A stretch of 64,000 nt of DNA from Komagataeibacter sp. FNDCR2 (GTDB lineage Bacteria; Pseudomonadota; Alphaproteobacteria; Acetobacterales; Acetobacteraceae). Positions 26,231-35,062 of the stretch are shown here, piece by piece. The DNA is taken from the NCBI RefSeq assembly GCF_021295395.1, contig NZ_JAIWOU010000003.1, positions 1 through 64,000 of the forward strand. Reading direction: 5' to 3'. How positions within the stretch are numbered: the first letter of the stretch is position 1; each line of letters begins with the position of its first letter. The notes under the pieces are model-generated. The model worked only from the letters and a program-made list of their open reading frames with translations, did not search any database and was not told the DNA's origin. A program made the translations under genes and the position numbers.

Positions 26231-27976
26231 TTATGACTGCTTCATCGCAATCGTGGTCTGGAGCAGTTCATCGGCAGTTGTAACCACCTTCGTATTGGCT
26301 GAATACGCTTCCTGGGCAACGATCAGGGAGGACAGGTCGCTGGTCAGATCCGTGGTCGAGGATTCAACATAACCAACCGACAGGGTTCCCGTGCCATTGT
26401 CGCCAACAACGCCCGTTTGCGCAGTGCCGGAGTTTGCCGTGGCGGTATAGGCCTGCCCGTCAACAGCATTCAGGCCATCGACATTGGCAAAGTTGGTCAG
26501 GGCGACCTTGCCGATCAGTTGCGTGTCGCCGTTATCGAACTCGGCCATGATGGACCCGTCGCTTTCAATCTCGGCGCCTTCATAAGTCCCGCTCGATACA
26601 CTGTCGGAAGTCAGTGACGTGGTATCGGTGGAAAGCGCTGTGGTTGAAAGGGAAGCACCGCTGAGATCCATGGTGTAGGACGAGCCGCCAACGGACGCCG
26701 TCAGGCTGCTTAACCCTGATACCGTTGTCGAGGGATTGGTCAGATCGGTTACCGATGCAACCGAACCGTCCTTGTTGAAAACGACGCTGTAGGAGTCGGA
26801 GCTGACCCCCGAGGATGAGGAGCTGTCATAAGGATTGACCGCCGAAACCGTCCACGTCGCGGGGGACGCGGATGTCTGGGTCCATTTGACGGACACAGGC
26901 GTGGTTCCGACATCCGTCGGTGCCGTTACATAGGACTGGTTCGAACCCGTGGTCGTGCCCAGCATGGTGTTGGCGGCCATCGAGATGGTGCCGGGTGTTG
27001 TTGTCGTATCGGCCGTCAGGGCCGTGACTTGGCTTGTGCTGACAGCGCTGCTACCGGCTGCGGCCATGGTAGTGCCGCTTGTGCCGCCGATTGTACCGAG
27101 GTCAAGCTGCATGGTCTGCGTTATCCCATTGTAATCGGCCGAAATGGGAATTGAAACAGCAGAACCGGTAGTCGTCGAACCGACGGTCGCGCCCGTGTCC
27201 TTATTCATGACAGAGGCCAGTGTGCCATCACTGTTGAACGTGACCTGATAGTCATTCGCCGCGATCGAACCCGTTCCCCCCGCATCATAGGCGCTGACAT
27301 CCCAGACCAGTGGGTTGCTTGAACTCTGGGTCCATGAAAGGCCGACCTCATGGGGCTCGGCATCCGCGTCATATGTCGTGACCGGGGCGGTCGTATATGT
27401 CTGGGGTGTATAGTTCGTGCTGTCGGTCGGCAGGCTTCCGATCGCAGCGGACTGGGTCAGGGTTGTTGTTTCCGTGGGACGGAACCCGACATTGGCGATA
27501 TTGATCTGGGTCAGGTTGTTATCGAGCTGCCCGGTCTGGCTATTGACCATGTAACCATCGAGATAATAGCCGGCGGTGTTGACCAGATAACCGTCCTTGT
27601 TCTCGTAGAATTCGCCGTTGCGGGTATAGTACTGCTCATTCTGGAACTGGGTCGTGCCAGCCGTGGTCGCGCCGGTTTCCTCGGAGACGTCGAAGAGGCC
27701 ACTGCCTGAAATCGACATGGCCAGGCTGTCGGTGCTGGCAGAGGCCGTGCCCTGCTGGTCCACATGCTGCACGGTCAGGGCGGAGACGGAATCCGAAATG
27801 TCGTCGGATGCGGAATTGCCACTTAACGAACCTGCCACAAAGTCCTGAAAGGCTGTGGAATCAGCCTTGTAACCTACCGTCTGGCTATTGGCGATGTTGT
27901 TACTGAGGTTCGTAAAGGCGGTCGACTGTGCGTCAATTCCGCTGACAGCCGTAGAAAGGGCATTAAAAATCGACAT
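26231..27976 (-). CDS. flgE: Flagellar hook protein FlgE
   Basis: A 581-residue hook subunit. The N-terminus (MSIFNALSTAVSGIDAQSTA, then LSNNIANSQTVGYK) and the C-terminus (LIVAQEAYSANTKVVTTADE, then LLQTTIAMKQS) are the conserved D0/D1 ends of FlgE. It is longer than the usual ~400 residues because the central part holds two similar ~100-residue segments (~211-256 and ~361-409 share WTQxSxxP, WxVSA and FNxDG). It is expressed on its own, with a terminator downstream. Export is by the flagellar type III system, so there is no signal peptide. Confidence 0.92.
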   Translation of the reverse strand: MSIFNALSTAVSGIDAQSTAFTNLSNNIANSQTVGYKADSTAFQDFVAGSLSGNSASDDISDSVSALTVQHVDQQGTASASTDSLAMSISGSGLFDVSEETGATTAGTTQFQNEQYYTRNGEFYENKDGYLVNTAGYYLDGYMVNSQTGQLDNNLTQINIANVGFRPTETTTLTQSAAIGSLPTDSTNYTPQTYTTAPVTTYDADAEPHEVGLSWTQSSSNPLVWDVSAYDAGGTGSIAANDYQVTFNSDGTLASVMNKDTGATVGSTTTGSAVSIPISADYNGITQTMQLDLGTIGGTSGTTMAAAGSSAVSTSQVTALTADTTTTPGTISMAANTMLGTTTGSNQSYVTAPTDVGTTPVSVKWTQTSASPATWTVSAVNPYDSSSSSGVSSDSYSVVFNKDGSVASVTDLTNPSTTVSGLSSLTASVGGSSYTMDLSGASLSTTALSTDTTSLTSDSVSSGTYEGAEIESDGSIMAEFDNGDTQLIGKVALTNFANVDGLNAVDGQAYTATANSGTAQTGVVGDNGTGTLSVGYVESSTTDLTSDLSSLIVAQEAYSANTKVVTTADELLQTTIAMKQS

Positions 27977-28289
27977 GAGCTGTCCCTGACCCGAGCGCGC
28001 TGTTGTCTGTCCCGTCCGCCATCAGGCAGAAAAAAACCATGGTTTCATCATGCCGACGATACCGCATGACGCTATCAGCCCACCGTTTCCGGGAAGGCAG
28101 ACATAAGCCAATGGCTTTTACGGGCATGGAATGGCGGCCGAAACATCCCCAGCGCGTCACCTGTGCCTATGTTTTTTCTGACTAGCATGCACATCATGAA
28201 ATGCAAGGATTTCCTTCAATGCGCCCTCACGGTTACCCTTTGTAACCCGGGAAAGCACATATTCCGGCACGTTGGCGGGTTCCGCCTGC
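27977..28289. promoter_or_regulatory. Region between flhB and flgE
   Basis: 313 bases. It should contain the flgE promoter on the minus strand and the end of the fliE-fliQ-fliR-flhB transcript. No convincing gene, promoter box or terminator is seen by eye. Confidence 0.4.
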
Positions 28290-29375
28290 CTAACGTAATG
28301 ACGTGCGGGAGCCGGGGGTCTTGAGCTTCATCACGTAGGCTATGATGGCCGCAACAGGCTGGAAATATTCCGGGGGTATCTCGGAATCCAGCGGGACTGT
28401 GTAAAGCGCGCGCGCCAGTGGCGGGTTCGCGACCACGGGAACGCGTGCGTCTTCCGCCGCGTGGCGGATGCGGGCGGCAAGATCGTCCGTTCCCTTGGCG
28501 ATGATCTGGGGCGCGCTGTCCACGCCACTTTCATACAGGAGCGCAACGGCATAATGCGTGGGGTTCGTGACCACGACCGTGGCTTTCTGGACTGCCTCGA
28601 TCATACGGCGCCGGGCGCGTCTGCGGCGGATCATCTGCAGGCGCCTTTTTACAAGCGGGTCGCCCTCGGTCTGGCGCGTTTCTTCCTTGATGTCCTGAAA
28701 GCTCATGCGCAGCCCGCGTATTCTGTTATAGCGCGTCCACAGGTCATCAAGCAGGGCAATGCCGCACTGCACGACAAGAACAATCAGCGTGGCATAGGCA
28801 AACCATGAGATGAGTTCTTTGGTGAGGCGGGTAATCGTCCATCGCTCGGCTTCCGGTGCGATCTGGATCGTTCCCTTGGCCACGCCGTAAAGAAGAAATC
28901 CGAACACGATGAATTTGGTGCAGCTTTTCAGGATTTCGACCAGGTTGCTCAGACTGAAAAGGCGCTTGATGCCCCGCATGGGCGACAGACGCGTAAGATC
29001 GGGCACGAGCGCTTCGGGCCGCCACAGGAAGCCCGTCTGAAGCAGACCGCAGATGGTAACGACCACAATGCTTACACATACGAGCGGCGTTGCAAGCAGC
29101 GCCCCTTCAAGCCCCATTTGCATGGCAACCCGGTAAATGGACGGCATATCCTGCGGAATGCTGTCAAAATGGCTCATGATGCCGCGCATATGCTCGATGA
29201 ACCTGTGACCCGACTTGGCGGATGTCAGGCTGAAAATGATCAGAAACGCGCCCAGGGCAAGCAACATCTGCAATTCGCGGGACTGGGCGACATTTCCTTC
29301 CTCGCGCGCGCTCTGAAGCTTTCTTTCGGTAGGGGCCTGACTCCGTTCGCCGCCACCGGATCCTTCATCAGCCAT
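28290..29375 (-). CDS. flhB: Flagellar export protein FlhB
   Basis: A 361-residue membrane protein of the flagellar type III export gate. It has the N-terminal cytoplasmic ERSQAPTERKLQSAREEG motif, four hydrophobic segments and the cytoplasmic domain with the NPTH autocleavage site (TNPTHYAVAL near residue 270), which switches export from hook to filament substrates. ATG 29375 follows fliR by 12 bases. It is the last gene of the fliE-fliQ-fliR-flhB operon. Confidence 0.93.
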   Translation of the reverse strand: MADEGSGGGERSQAPTERKLQSAREEGNVAQSRELQMLLALGAFLIIFSLTSAKSGHRFIEHMRGIMSHFDSIPQDMPSIYRVAMQMGLEGALLATPLVCVSIVVVTICGLLQTGFLWRPEALVPDLTRLSPMRGIKRLFSLSNLVEILKSCTKFIVFGFLLYGVAKGTIQIAPEAERWTITRLTKELISWFAYATLIVLVVQCGIALLDDLWTRYNRIRGLRMSFQDIKEETRQTEGDPLVKRRLQMIRRRRARRRMIEAVQKATVVVTNPTHYAVALLYESGVDSAPQIIAKGTDDLAARIRHAAEDARVPVVANPPLARALYTVPLDSEIPPEYFQPVAAIIAYVMKLKTPGSRTSLR

Positions 29376-29387
29376 GGGGCTCTGTCC

Positions 29388-30200
29388 TTAATGCCGCGAG
29401 ACGCCGGCGCCTATTCCCGGCAGGCCGATGAGCAGGTCACTCATCCGCTGCTGCCAGAAGCTGGTCATGACCTGAATCAGCATGGCCAGAAGCAGCACAC
29501 CGCCCAGCAACTGTGCCGGCATGGCCAGTGAATAGACCTGTATGGCGGGAAGCAGCCGGTTCAGAACGCCCAGCATCGCAGGCCACAGCGTGCCGATCAG
29601 GACGAATGGCGCGGCAAGCTGGAGGGCAAGGGCGAATGTCTGCGATGTAGCTTCCGTGATGCTTCGGGTCATGTCACCTACCAGTGGCATATGCCCCGGT
29701 GGAAACAGATTGTATGAACCCGCGATTGCCGCCAGCGGCAGCACATACAGGCCCGTCATCAGGAAAATGACCGGGATCAGCGATGAAGCCATATGACTGA
29801 TCGCCGTGCTGCCCGCGCCCAGGTCGGCATCCGGCTGGATTACACTGGCCAGCCCGGTGAAAACGGCGATGATCTGCATGGCAATCGCAAACGCCATCGC
29901 CAGCAGCCGGGCCAGTGATCCGATGAATACGCCACACAGCAGCTCGCCCACGATAATCGCGACCGCCAGCGATGGTATATGCAGTGCCTGCCCCGATACC
30001 TCCATGATATGGTCCTGCACCACCGGCAGGATCATGACCGTCGTGGCGAGTGCGAGCCCGGCCCTGACCACCATCGGGGACGTAGTTTCCCCCAAAGCGG
30101 GGGCGGTCATGATCAGGGCGCTGACACGGCACAGAACAACAAGGAACATAGCGGCCAGAACGGCGATGGATCCGCCAGGAAAGGACGGATCGTCCATCAT
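29388..30200 (-). CDS. fliR: Flagellar export protein FliR
   Basis: A 270-residue inner-membrane export-gate subunit, almost entirely hydrophobic, with five to six membrane segments. The blocks LCRVSALIMTAPALGE and the GELLCGVFIGSLARLLAMAF region fit FliR, which forms the export channel with FliP and FliQ. Two ATG codons lie in tandem at 30200 and 30197. It sits between fliQ and flhB, the usual order. Confidence 0.92.
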   Translation of the reverse strand: MMDDPSFPGGSIAVLAAMFLVVLCRVSALIMTAPALGETTSPMVVRAGLALATTVMILPVVQDHIMEVSGQALHIPSLAVAIIVGELLCGVFIGSLARLLAMAFAIAMQIIAVFTGLASVIQPDADLGAGSTAISHMASSLIPVIFLMTGLYVLPLAAIAGSYNLFPPGHMPLVGDMTRSITEATSQTFALALQLAAPFVLIGTLWPAMLGVLNRLLPAIQVYSLAMPAQLLGGVLLLAMLIQVMTSFWQQRMSDLLIGLPGIGAGVSRH

Positions 30201-30234
30201 TTCGCTAAAGCCGCCTGCCGGACCGGGTCACTAT

Positions 30235-30510
30235 TCATGAGCCACCGACCATGACCATCTGGTCAAAAATCGTCTGCGCGTATGTATGTAATGTGGAATA
30301 CATGAACGACCCTGTCAGCAGGAGAGCGCCCATGGCGGCAACGAATTTTGGCACAAAGGAAAGCGTGGCCTCGCTCACCTGCGTCATGGCCTGAAACAAT
30401 GAAACCAGCAGCCCCGCGCACAGGGACGCCAGCAGGGATGGCGCGCCCATCTTTACGGCCACAATCAGTGTCTGGCGCAGTATTTCATGAATATCGACCG
30501 TATGATGCAT
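30235..30510 (-). CDS. fliQ: Flagellar export protein FliQ
   Basis: A 91-residue protein with two transmembrane helices (the VAVKMGAPSLLASLCAGLLV and FVAAMGALLLTGSFM segments) and the conserved SLFQAMTQVSEATLSFVPK loop of FliQ. It belongs to the export gate with FliP and FliR, and length is normal. It lies 9 bases after fliE and 34 before fliR. Confidence 0.93.
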   Translation of the reverse strand: MHHTVDIHEILRQTLIVAVKMGAPSLLASLCAGLLVSLFQAMTQVSEATLSFVPKFVAAMGALLLTGSFMYSTLHTYAQTIFDQMVMVGGS

Positions 30511-30519
30511 ATGACGATC

Positions 30520-30861
30520 TCAGATCGACATTTTCATGACGTCCTGATAGGCCTGAACAACCCTGTCCCTGACCGTTGTAACGGTTTGCAGGGTCAGTTT
30601 GGCTTCCTCGACAGAGGTGGTTATGTCCGTGAGATTGCCCTTTCCGGACAGCCCGGCGGCGGTCTGGGCCTCGGCTGTTTTGCCGGTATTGATGGCGCCC
30701 CTGACTGCATTATCCAGCGCCGCGGTAAAACCGGAGACGGGATCCGACGACTGTGAACCGCCATCAGTATCCGTATTGCCGGTGGTCGACTGCGTCGCCT
30801 GCTGCGTCAGGCCATAGGCGTTGTTCGCATCGAGACTGCGTGTGGTGATATCGCTTATCAT
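30520..30861 (-). CDS. fliE: Flagellar hook-basal body protein FliE
   Basis: A 113-residue protein that joins the MS-ring to the rod. The C-terminal half (EAKLTLQTVTTVRDRVVQAY, then QDVMKMSI) is the conserved FliE signature. It is the first gene of the fliE-fliQ-fliR-flhB operon. flgB and flgC, which normally precede fliE in alphaproteobacteria, are not here. Confidence 0.88.
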   Translation of the reverse strand: MISDITTRSLDANNAYGLTQQATQSTTGNTDTDGGSQSSDPVSGFTAALDNAVRGAINTGKTAEAQTAAGLSGKGNLTDITTSVEEAKLTLQTVTTVRDRVVQAYQDVMKMSI

Positions 30862-31116
30862 CGTGTCCCCGTTCCGCCCCGCATGCCTGTCAAGGGGTGA
30901 AAGCGCATTCCTGCCAGTTAATCATCTGACTGATAGCCCAGCGCTTCAGCCACGACAAGTCCTGCGGTCCTTATGGGCTTATCGCATCGTGTCAGTCATG
31001 TCCTGATCGAGACAGCCATGGCAAATAGGATTGCCATGGACTAACAATCAACCCGGACCTTCGCATGGGGGTGGATCATCTCCTGGTTCCCTGTCTCCGG
31101 GAAAGGACGTAATTGA

Positions 31117-31743
31117 GTGAGTGACCGACGGAATATGACTTTCGTGCATGCCGGTATGGGTGCGGCCCTGTTCGCGGCACTACTTTCCGCAGGCACCTGC
31201 AAGGCAGCCAGCCCGGCGGCCGGTAAGGCCGCAGCATCCCATGCCACCGGGGAACAGCAGTCCACCAAGATGCCGGGTACGGATGGGGGCGGCATCCAGT
31301 GCACGAGCGGACCTGTTTATGTTGTAGAGATACATGCCGTCAGCACCAGCGGCGATGACAATGCCGGTGTCGTCATCGGGTCGGCCTCGACAGAGATCTG
31401 TTCGACCAATGCGACCAAGTTTTCCGATATCGTCATGTCAGGGACCATAGCCGACAATACCGGCCCGGTCGCCGCCAGCGTGAAGACCGGCGTGGAAGGA
31501 GCGGTGCAGATACATGGGCGCACCGTGGATATGAATGCAAATATCTATGCCCCACCTAGTGATCTGGATATGTCGCAATGCGCGCAGCAGGATAGCGGCA
31601 GCACATGCAAACCTCACCCATTCGCGGTGAATTTCGTCCGGACATGGGTCTTCACACCGGGGAAATGGATGAACTTCCGTGCCGGGACGGATGCGACGGG
31701 CAATTCCGTGTCTCTTCTGGTCAGGCTTTCGGACAGCCTGTGA
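31117..31743 (+). CDS. Secreted hypothetical protein in the flagellar locus
   Basis: A 208-residue protein that I do not recognise. An N-terminal signal peptide (hydrophobic core GMGAALFAALLSAGTCKA, cleavage near residue 30) exports it. The mature part is rich in Ser, Thr and Gly and has five or more Cys, including a DMSQCAQQDSGSTCK loop. GTG start at 31117 with GGAAAGGA upstream. It is read away from fliE and towards the flagellin terminator. It may be an envelope-associated accessory of the flagellum, but nothing in the sequence proves it. Confidence 0.55.
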   Translation: MSDRRNMTFVHAGMGAALFAALLSAGTCKAASPAAGKAAASHATGEQQSTKMPGTDGGGIQCTSGPVYVVEIHAVSTSGDDNAGVVIGSASTEICSTNATKFSDIVMSGTIADNTGPVAASVKTGVEGAVQIHGRTVDMNANIYAPPSDLDMSQCAQQDSGSTCKPHPFAVNFVRTWVFTPGKWMNFRAGTDATGNSVSLLVRLSDSL

Positions 31744-31925
31744 CATAGCGGGAAAACCGTATGTCCTGACTTCGTTCGGTCATGTCCCTGGGAGCCATTG
31801 AATCGGTTTCGATCGGGTGCCGACATGGTCATCCGCGTCGATCAGAAAACAGCGAAGAAAAACCCGGAGCCGGTTCCACAGGGCCGCACGGGGAAAAGGC
31901 ATATTTGCAATATATGCTTTCGGAC

Positions 31926-31956
31926 AAAAAAATACCCCCGGCCGAAGCCGGGGGTA
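31926..31956 (-). terminator. Rho-independent terminator of the flagellin gene
   Basis: TACCCCCGGC and GCCGGGGGTA form a 10-bp perfect stem around a CGAA tetraloop (31933-31956). On the minus strand it is followed by seven T (31926-31932). It lies 32 bases after the fliC stop and is one of the strongest terminators in the window, as expected for a highly expressed gene. Confidence 0.9.
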
Positions 31957-31987
31957 CCTGTCGTCAAGGCTTTGCGTCCGAAGCGGA

Positions 31988-32956
31988 TTAGCCCTGGAAC
32001 AGCGAGAGAATGTTCTGCGACTGGCCGTTCGCGATCGTCAGGGACTTGATCGCCAGCGACTGCTTGGTCTGCAGGGAGGTCAGCTTCGCGCTTTCAGCGG
32101 CCATATCCGCATCGGTCAGGGCGCCGACACCAGCCGTCAGGTTGTCGGAAACGGTCGCACCATAGCTGGACATGCTGGACAGCAACTGGGTATTGGCGCC
32201 CAGGCGATCCGTCACGTCCGTCATGGCCGTAATGGCCTGCTGGACCTGGCTGATCATAGCGCTGACATTCACGGTCCCGCTCGTGTTGAAGGTGCTGGAG
32301 ATCGTCGAGCTGCCGGCGCTGCCGGTAAAGATGTTGGAGGTCGGGTTCTGCCCCGCCGTGCCAGACTGTGACAGGCCAAGGGCATCCGTCATGGTCGTAC
32401 CACCGGCCCCTGCCACCTTCACCGAAGCGTCATTCTTAATCAACGAGTTGAAGCCGGTAATGGTCGCCGTATCACCCTGCAGACCGGTCACATAGTTGAG
32501 CGAACTCGCGGTGATGGAAAGACCGTCACTGGTGCCACCGGACAGAAGATTCACACCGTTGGTTGTGGCATTGCGGGCAATGGTATCAATCTGGGTGAGG
32601 TAGTTGGTGATTTCATCACCGATCCCGGCGATGGACGTCGGGCTGCCCTGGTTGTCACCCAGCGTAGTGACCGCGGACTGGATTTTATGCAGAACACTGA
32701 TGATCTGGTCGGCGGCACTCGTGGTGCTGCTGACAACCTGAGAGGCAAAGGACAGGCCATCATTCACCGCGCCCTGACCGGCGATGTTGCCGCTCATCTG
32801 GGCCGCGATGCCGAAGGCGGCGGGGTTGTCAGCGGCCGTCGAGACCTTCAGGCCGGTGGAAACGGCATTTTCCGTCGAGCTCAGTTCGGTCTGGGTCGCG
32901 TTCAGGGTTTCAAGGGCGACCATCGCCGAGGTGTTGGTGTTAATCGAAAGTGACAT
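31988..32956 (-). CDS. fliC: Flagellin
   Basis: A 322-residue filament subunit. The N-terminal SLSINTNTSAMVALETLNAT and ADNPAAFGIAAQM, and the C-terminal LTSLQTKQSLAIKSLTIANG followed by LSLFQG, are the conserved D0/D1 helices. The central domain is short and rich in Ser and Thr, which would offer O-glycosylation sites. A GGAG ribosome site is 10 bases before ATG 32956. Only one flagellin is present in the window. fliD, fliS, flaF and flbT are absent here. Confidence 0.93.
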   Translation of the reverse strand: MSLSINTNTSAMVALETLNATQTELSSTENAVSTGLKVSTAADNPAAFGIAAQMSGNIAGQGAVNDGLSFASQVVSSTTSAADQIISVLHKIQSAVTTLGDNQGSPTSIAGIGDEITNYLTQIDTIARNATTNGVNLLSGGTSDGLSITASSLNYVTGLQGDTATITGFNSLIKNDASVKVAGAGGTTMTDALGLSQSGTAGQNPTSNIFTGSAGSSTISSTFNTSGTVNVSAMISQVQQAITAMTDVTDRLGANTQLLSSMSSYGATVSDNLTAGVGALTDADMAAESAKLTSLQTKQSLAIKSLTIANGQSQNILSLFQG

Positions 32957-33040
32957 TGTTTTTTCTCCGTCTCAAACTGGCTGTTCGCCAACGCAGGATC
33001 AGTAGAGCTTCAAATGGCTAAGAGAAGGTAAGGCGGACGA

Positions 33041-33069
33041 ATATTTTTTCAAATATCATGAAAAAATAT
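33041..33069. repeat. AT-rich inverted repeat upstream of fliC
   Basis: ATATTTTTTCA (33041-33051) and TGAAAAAATAT (33059-33069) are perfectly complementary around 7 bases. With no GC it is a poor terminator, and it lies ~85-113 bases upstream of fliC, so an operator is possible. It overlaps a TCCGATAT box (minus, 33066-33073) that partly resembles a sigma-28 -10. Confidence 0.45.
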
Positions 33070-33229
33070 CGGATGGACGCAGCAATTGGAAAAGCATGAA
33101 ACAGAATGCTGCCACCGCAACGATGACCAACAGTCCTTCCGTCAGAAGCATGGAAAGAAAATGCCCGGACCATCCGGCATTCCTCTTTCTCCCCCCTTCG
33201 CGGAACTTCGTTTCATACAGTAAAGCCAC
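33056..33229 (-). CDS. Possible small single-pass membrane protein
   Basis: A frame of up to ~57 residues that ends with a clear transmembrane stretch (LLTEGLLVIVAVAAFCFMLF) and a short polar tail. GTG 33229 is one possible start; an ATG at 33151 would give only 31 residues. No strong ribosome site and no family is recognised. Small membrane proteins exist in flagellar loci, but chance is a fair alternative. Confidence 0.25.
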   Translation of the reverse strand: MALLYETKFREGGRKRNAGWSGHFLSMLLTEGLLVIVAVAAFCFMLFQLLRPSDIFS

Positions 33230-33329
33230 TGCGCGATGGGCCTTGCAGGCCGTGCTGCCGATCGGCTCAGTAAGCAGTCCGGAGCGGTTCGCCCGATCGT
33301 GGCGGAAAGGCTGTATGAAACAGCAGGAA

Positions 33330-34325
33330 TTACTGGCGTGACGGTGTAAGGGGGCCCTGTGCGGGTTGTTGCTGGACGGAGCCGGTGTAGGACAATGTAC
33401 CGGCTTCCGTTCCCTGGTCCGTCCTGCCATCGCTTACCGCCGAAACCCGGATGGGGCGGAAGCTGCGGACACCAGCCAGGAACTGGGAGACAAGATTTAC
33501 ACGTTCCGGCGTCATGGTTCCCATGATGGCGGCTATCTTCCGCGGGTTCATCTGGCTGGCGATGGAAACCAGCACGTGAATATCCATGATATTGAAGACC
33601 GCCGCCGCCTCCTTGGGGGGCATGTCTTCATATATCTTCACCAGCCTGTCGGTTTCAGCCAGCATGTTCTCCCGGTGGGCGGCCTGCTTTTCCGCCAGTA
33701 GCGCCATGGACGCGTCCAGATCATGCATCTTTTCATTAAGGGCGGTCTTGGCGGCATCCAGAACGTGCTTCTGTTCGGCCATATCCTTCTGCTCACTGTC
33801 GATATCGGATCGACGTGCGAGGATATCCTTGACGAGATCCGCTTCGGCCTTGCTGACTTCCGGGTCGAAGTCTCCGCCGAATTTTCCCGTCGTTGGCTGC
33901 ATGCTGGCACAGGACAGACCTTTCGGGCAGTCCCCATCCGCCGTGCCCTGCCTGGCGGCTGAAGACTGGGGCGGTGTCTGTGCTTCGCCACCACCGGCGT
34001 CATCCGACTGAAGGAGTGGAATCCACCCCTCGATCGCGTTCCTGTCTTCCTTGGTGCTGACATGCTGGGGCGGAAGGATAGACGCGGTATCGGCTGGCGG
34101 CGCATCTTCCGGCGCGCCCTCCTGCACCTGTGTTTCGTTCACGACGGGCTGGGCGGTCTTCTGTGTGCTGTTATCCTTCAGGTGTCCGGCAAGTGCATGC
34201 ATATTCATCGCCAGTAACAGGGTCATCAGGCTGGATGAAATATGTACAAGTTTCCCGAATGACAGACGGGGCATACGCATTACACTTTGGTCCACTTGCG
34301 GTTTTCTGATGGTCGCCACAAGCAA
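33330..34325 (-). CDS. motE: MotE-like flagellar protein (MgtE-N fold)
   Basis: A 331-residue protein. The likely start is the inner Met at 34280 (MRMPRLSFGKLVHISSSLMT), giving one signal-anchor helix. A proline-rich linker follows, then a long coiled coil (~170-225, DSEQKDMAEQKHVLDAAKTA) and a C-terminal MgtE_N-like module (VKIYEDMPPKEAAAVFNIMD, then PRKIAAIMGTMTPERVN). The same layout occurs in MotE, a periplasmic motility protein of rhizobia that stabilises MotC, and in FliG-like MgtE modules. Here it lies between fliC and a bactofilin, all on the minus strand. Confidence 0.75.
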   Translation of the reverse strand: MLVATIRKPQVDQSVMRMPRLSFGKLVHISSSLMTLLLAMNMHALAGHLKDNSTQKTAQPVVNETQVQEGAPEDAPPADTASILPPQHVSTKEDRNAIEGWIPLLQSDDAGGGEAQTPPQSSAARQGTADGDCPKGLSCASMQPTTGKFGGDFDPEVSKAEADLVKDILARRSDIDSEQKDMAEQKHVLDAAKTALNEKMHDLDASMALLAEKQAAHRENMLAETDRLVKIYEDMPPKEAAAVFNIMDIHVLVSIASQMNPRKIAAIMGTMTPERVNLVSQFLAGVRSFRPIRVSAVSDGRTDQGTEAGTLSYTGSVQQQPAQGPLTPSRQ

Positions 34326-34438
34326 TGTCTCCGGGAAAACGCGGAGGCATGTATAGTCATATGAACCAGAAGCGGGCCATCAGGCGGTGCCTTTCCGGTG
34401 CTGGTCCATGCTGCTTGTACCCTCTGGCTTATTTCCGG

Positions 34439-35062
34439 TTATTCCGGATCCTGACCCGGGTCCACAAGAACCACATGGCCATCCGCTGTCGCGGCGGAAT
34501 GCAGGGCTTCATCCATATTGTCCCAGTCCGTTACCGGGGCCGGCTTGCCCGCGTCATGGGGCTGCTGGGCAACCATATCAGTGGAACTGTCAGGAGCAGG
34601 GGTTTTGGAAGGCGCCGGCTGCGCATCGGGAACCGCCGCGGCCACGGGCGCCGCTGCCTTGCCGACATTTTCATGTTTGGCGGGGGCGGTGCCTGACGTT
34701 ACGAGCCGGATCTCCCCGGTCAGGTCGGCATCCTTGTGAATGCCGCATCCGGTATGCCCCTCCAGAACAATGGTGCAGTTTTCCACTTTCGCGGTAGCAC
34801 TGGCGTAAAACCGCTTCGTACGGATCACGGCTTCTTCCACCCGGCCACGGATGATGACTTCATCCGCCAGGAGTTCGCCGGAAACGATGCCGGATTCAAG
34901 AACATCGACAGTCGGTGCGCGCAGCCGGGCGTTACGGACACATCCACCTACGATAATGGGTGTGTCTGTCTCGCACTCCAGATTGGCGACATTCAGCCCC
35001 TGGGCAAGTATGGTCTGGGTTGGCTCAGCAGCCTTGCCGAACACGTTATCACCGTCGTTCAT
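34439..35062 (-). CDS. Bactofilin-family polymer-forming protein
   Basis: A 207-residue protein with a bactofilin core: repeated short beta segments such as VGGCVRNARLRAPTVDVLES, GIVSGELLADEVIIRGRVEE and ASATAKVENCTIVLEGHTG. A proline- and alanine-rich tail follows. Bactofilins form nonpolar filaments attached to the inner membrane and organise local cell-wall or appendage machinery. ATG 35062 has AAGGA 8 bases upstream; the longer frame to 35095 is less likely. It is encoded between motE and the divergent fliF, so it may help to site the basal body. That link is inference from position. Confidence 0.7.
   Translation of the reverse strand: MNDGDNVFGKAAEPTQTILAQGLNVANLECETDTPIIVGGCVRNARLRAPTVDVLESGIVSGELLADEVIIRGRVEEAVIRTKRFYASATAKVENCTIVLEGHTGCGIHKDADLTGEIRLVTSGTAPAKHENVGKAAAPVAAAVPDAQPAPSKTPAPDSSTDMVAQQPHDAGKPAPVTDWDNMDEALHSAATADGHVVLVDPGQDPE

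Noticed and set aside
27977-28185. Small frames between flgE and flhB
   Set aside because: Both strands show short open frames without ribosome sites or recognisable motifs.
30862-31116. Search for flgB and flgC before fliE
   Set aside because: The 255 bases upstream of fliE contain no rod-protein sequence, and the next gene is divergent.
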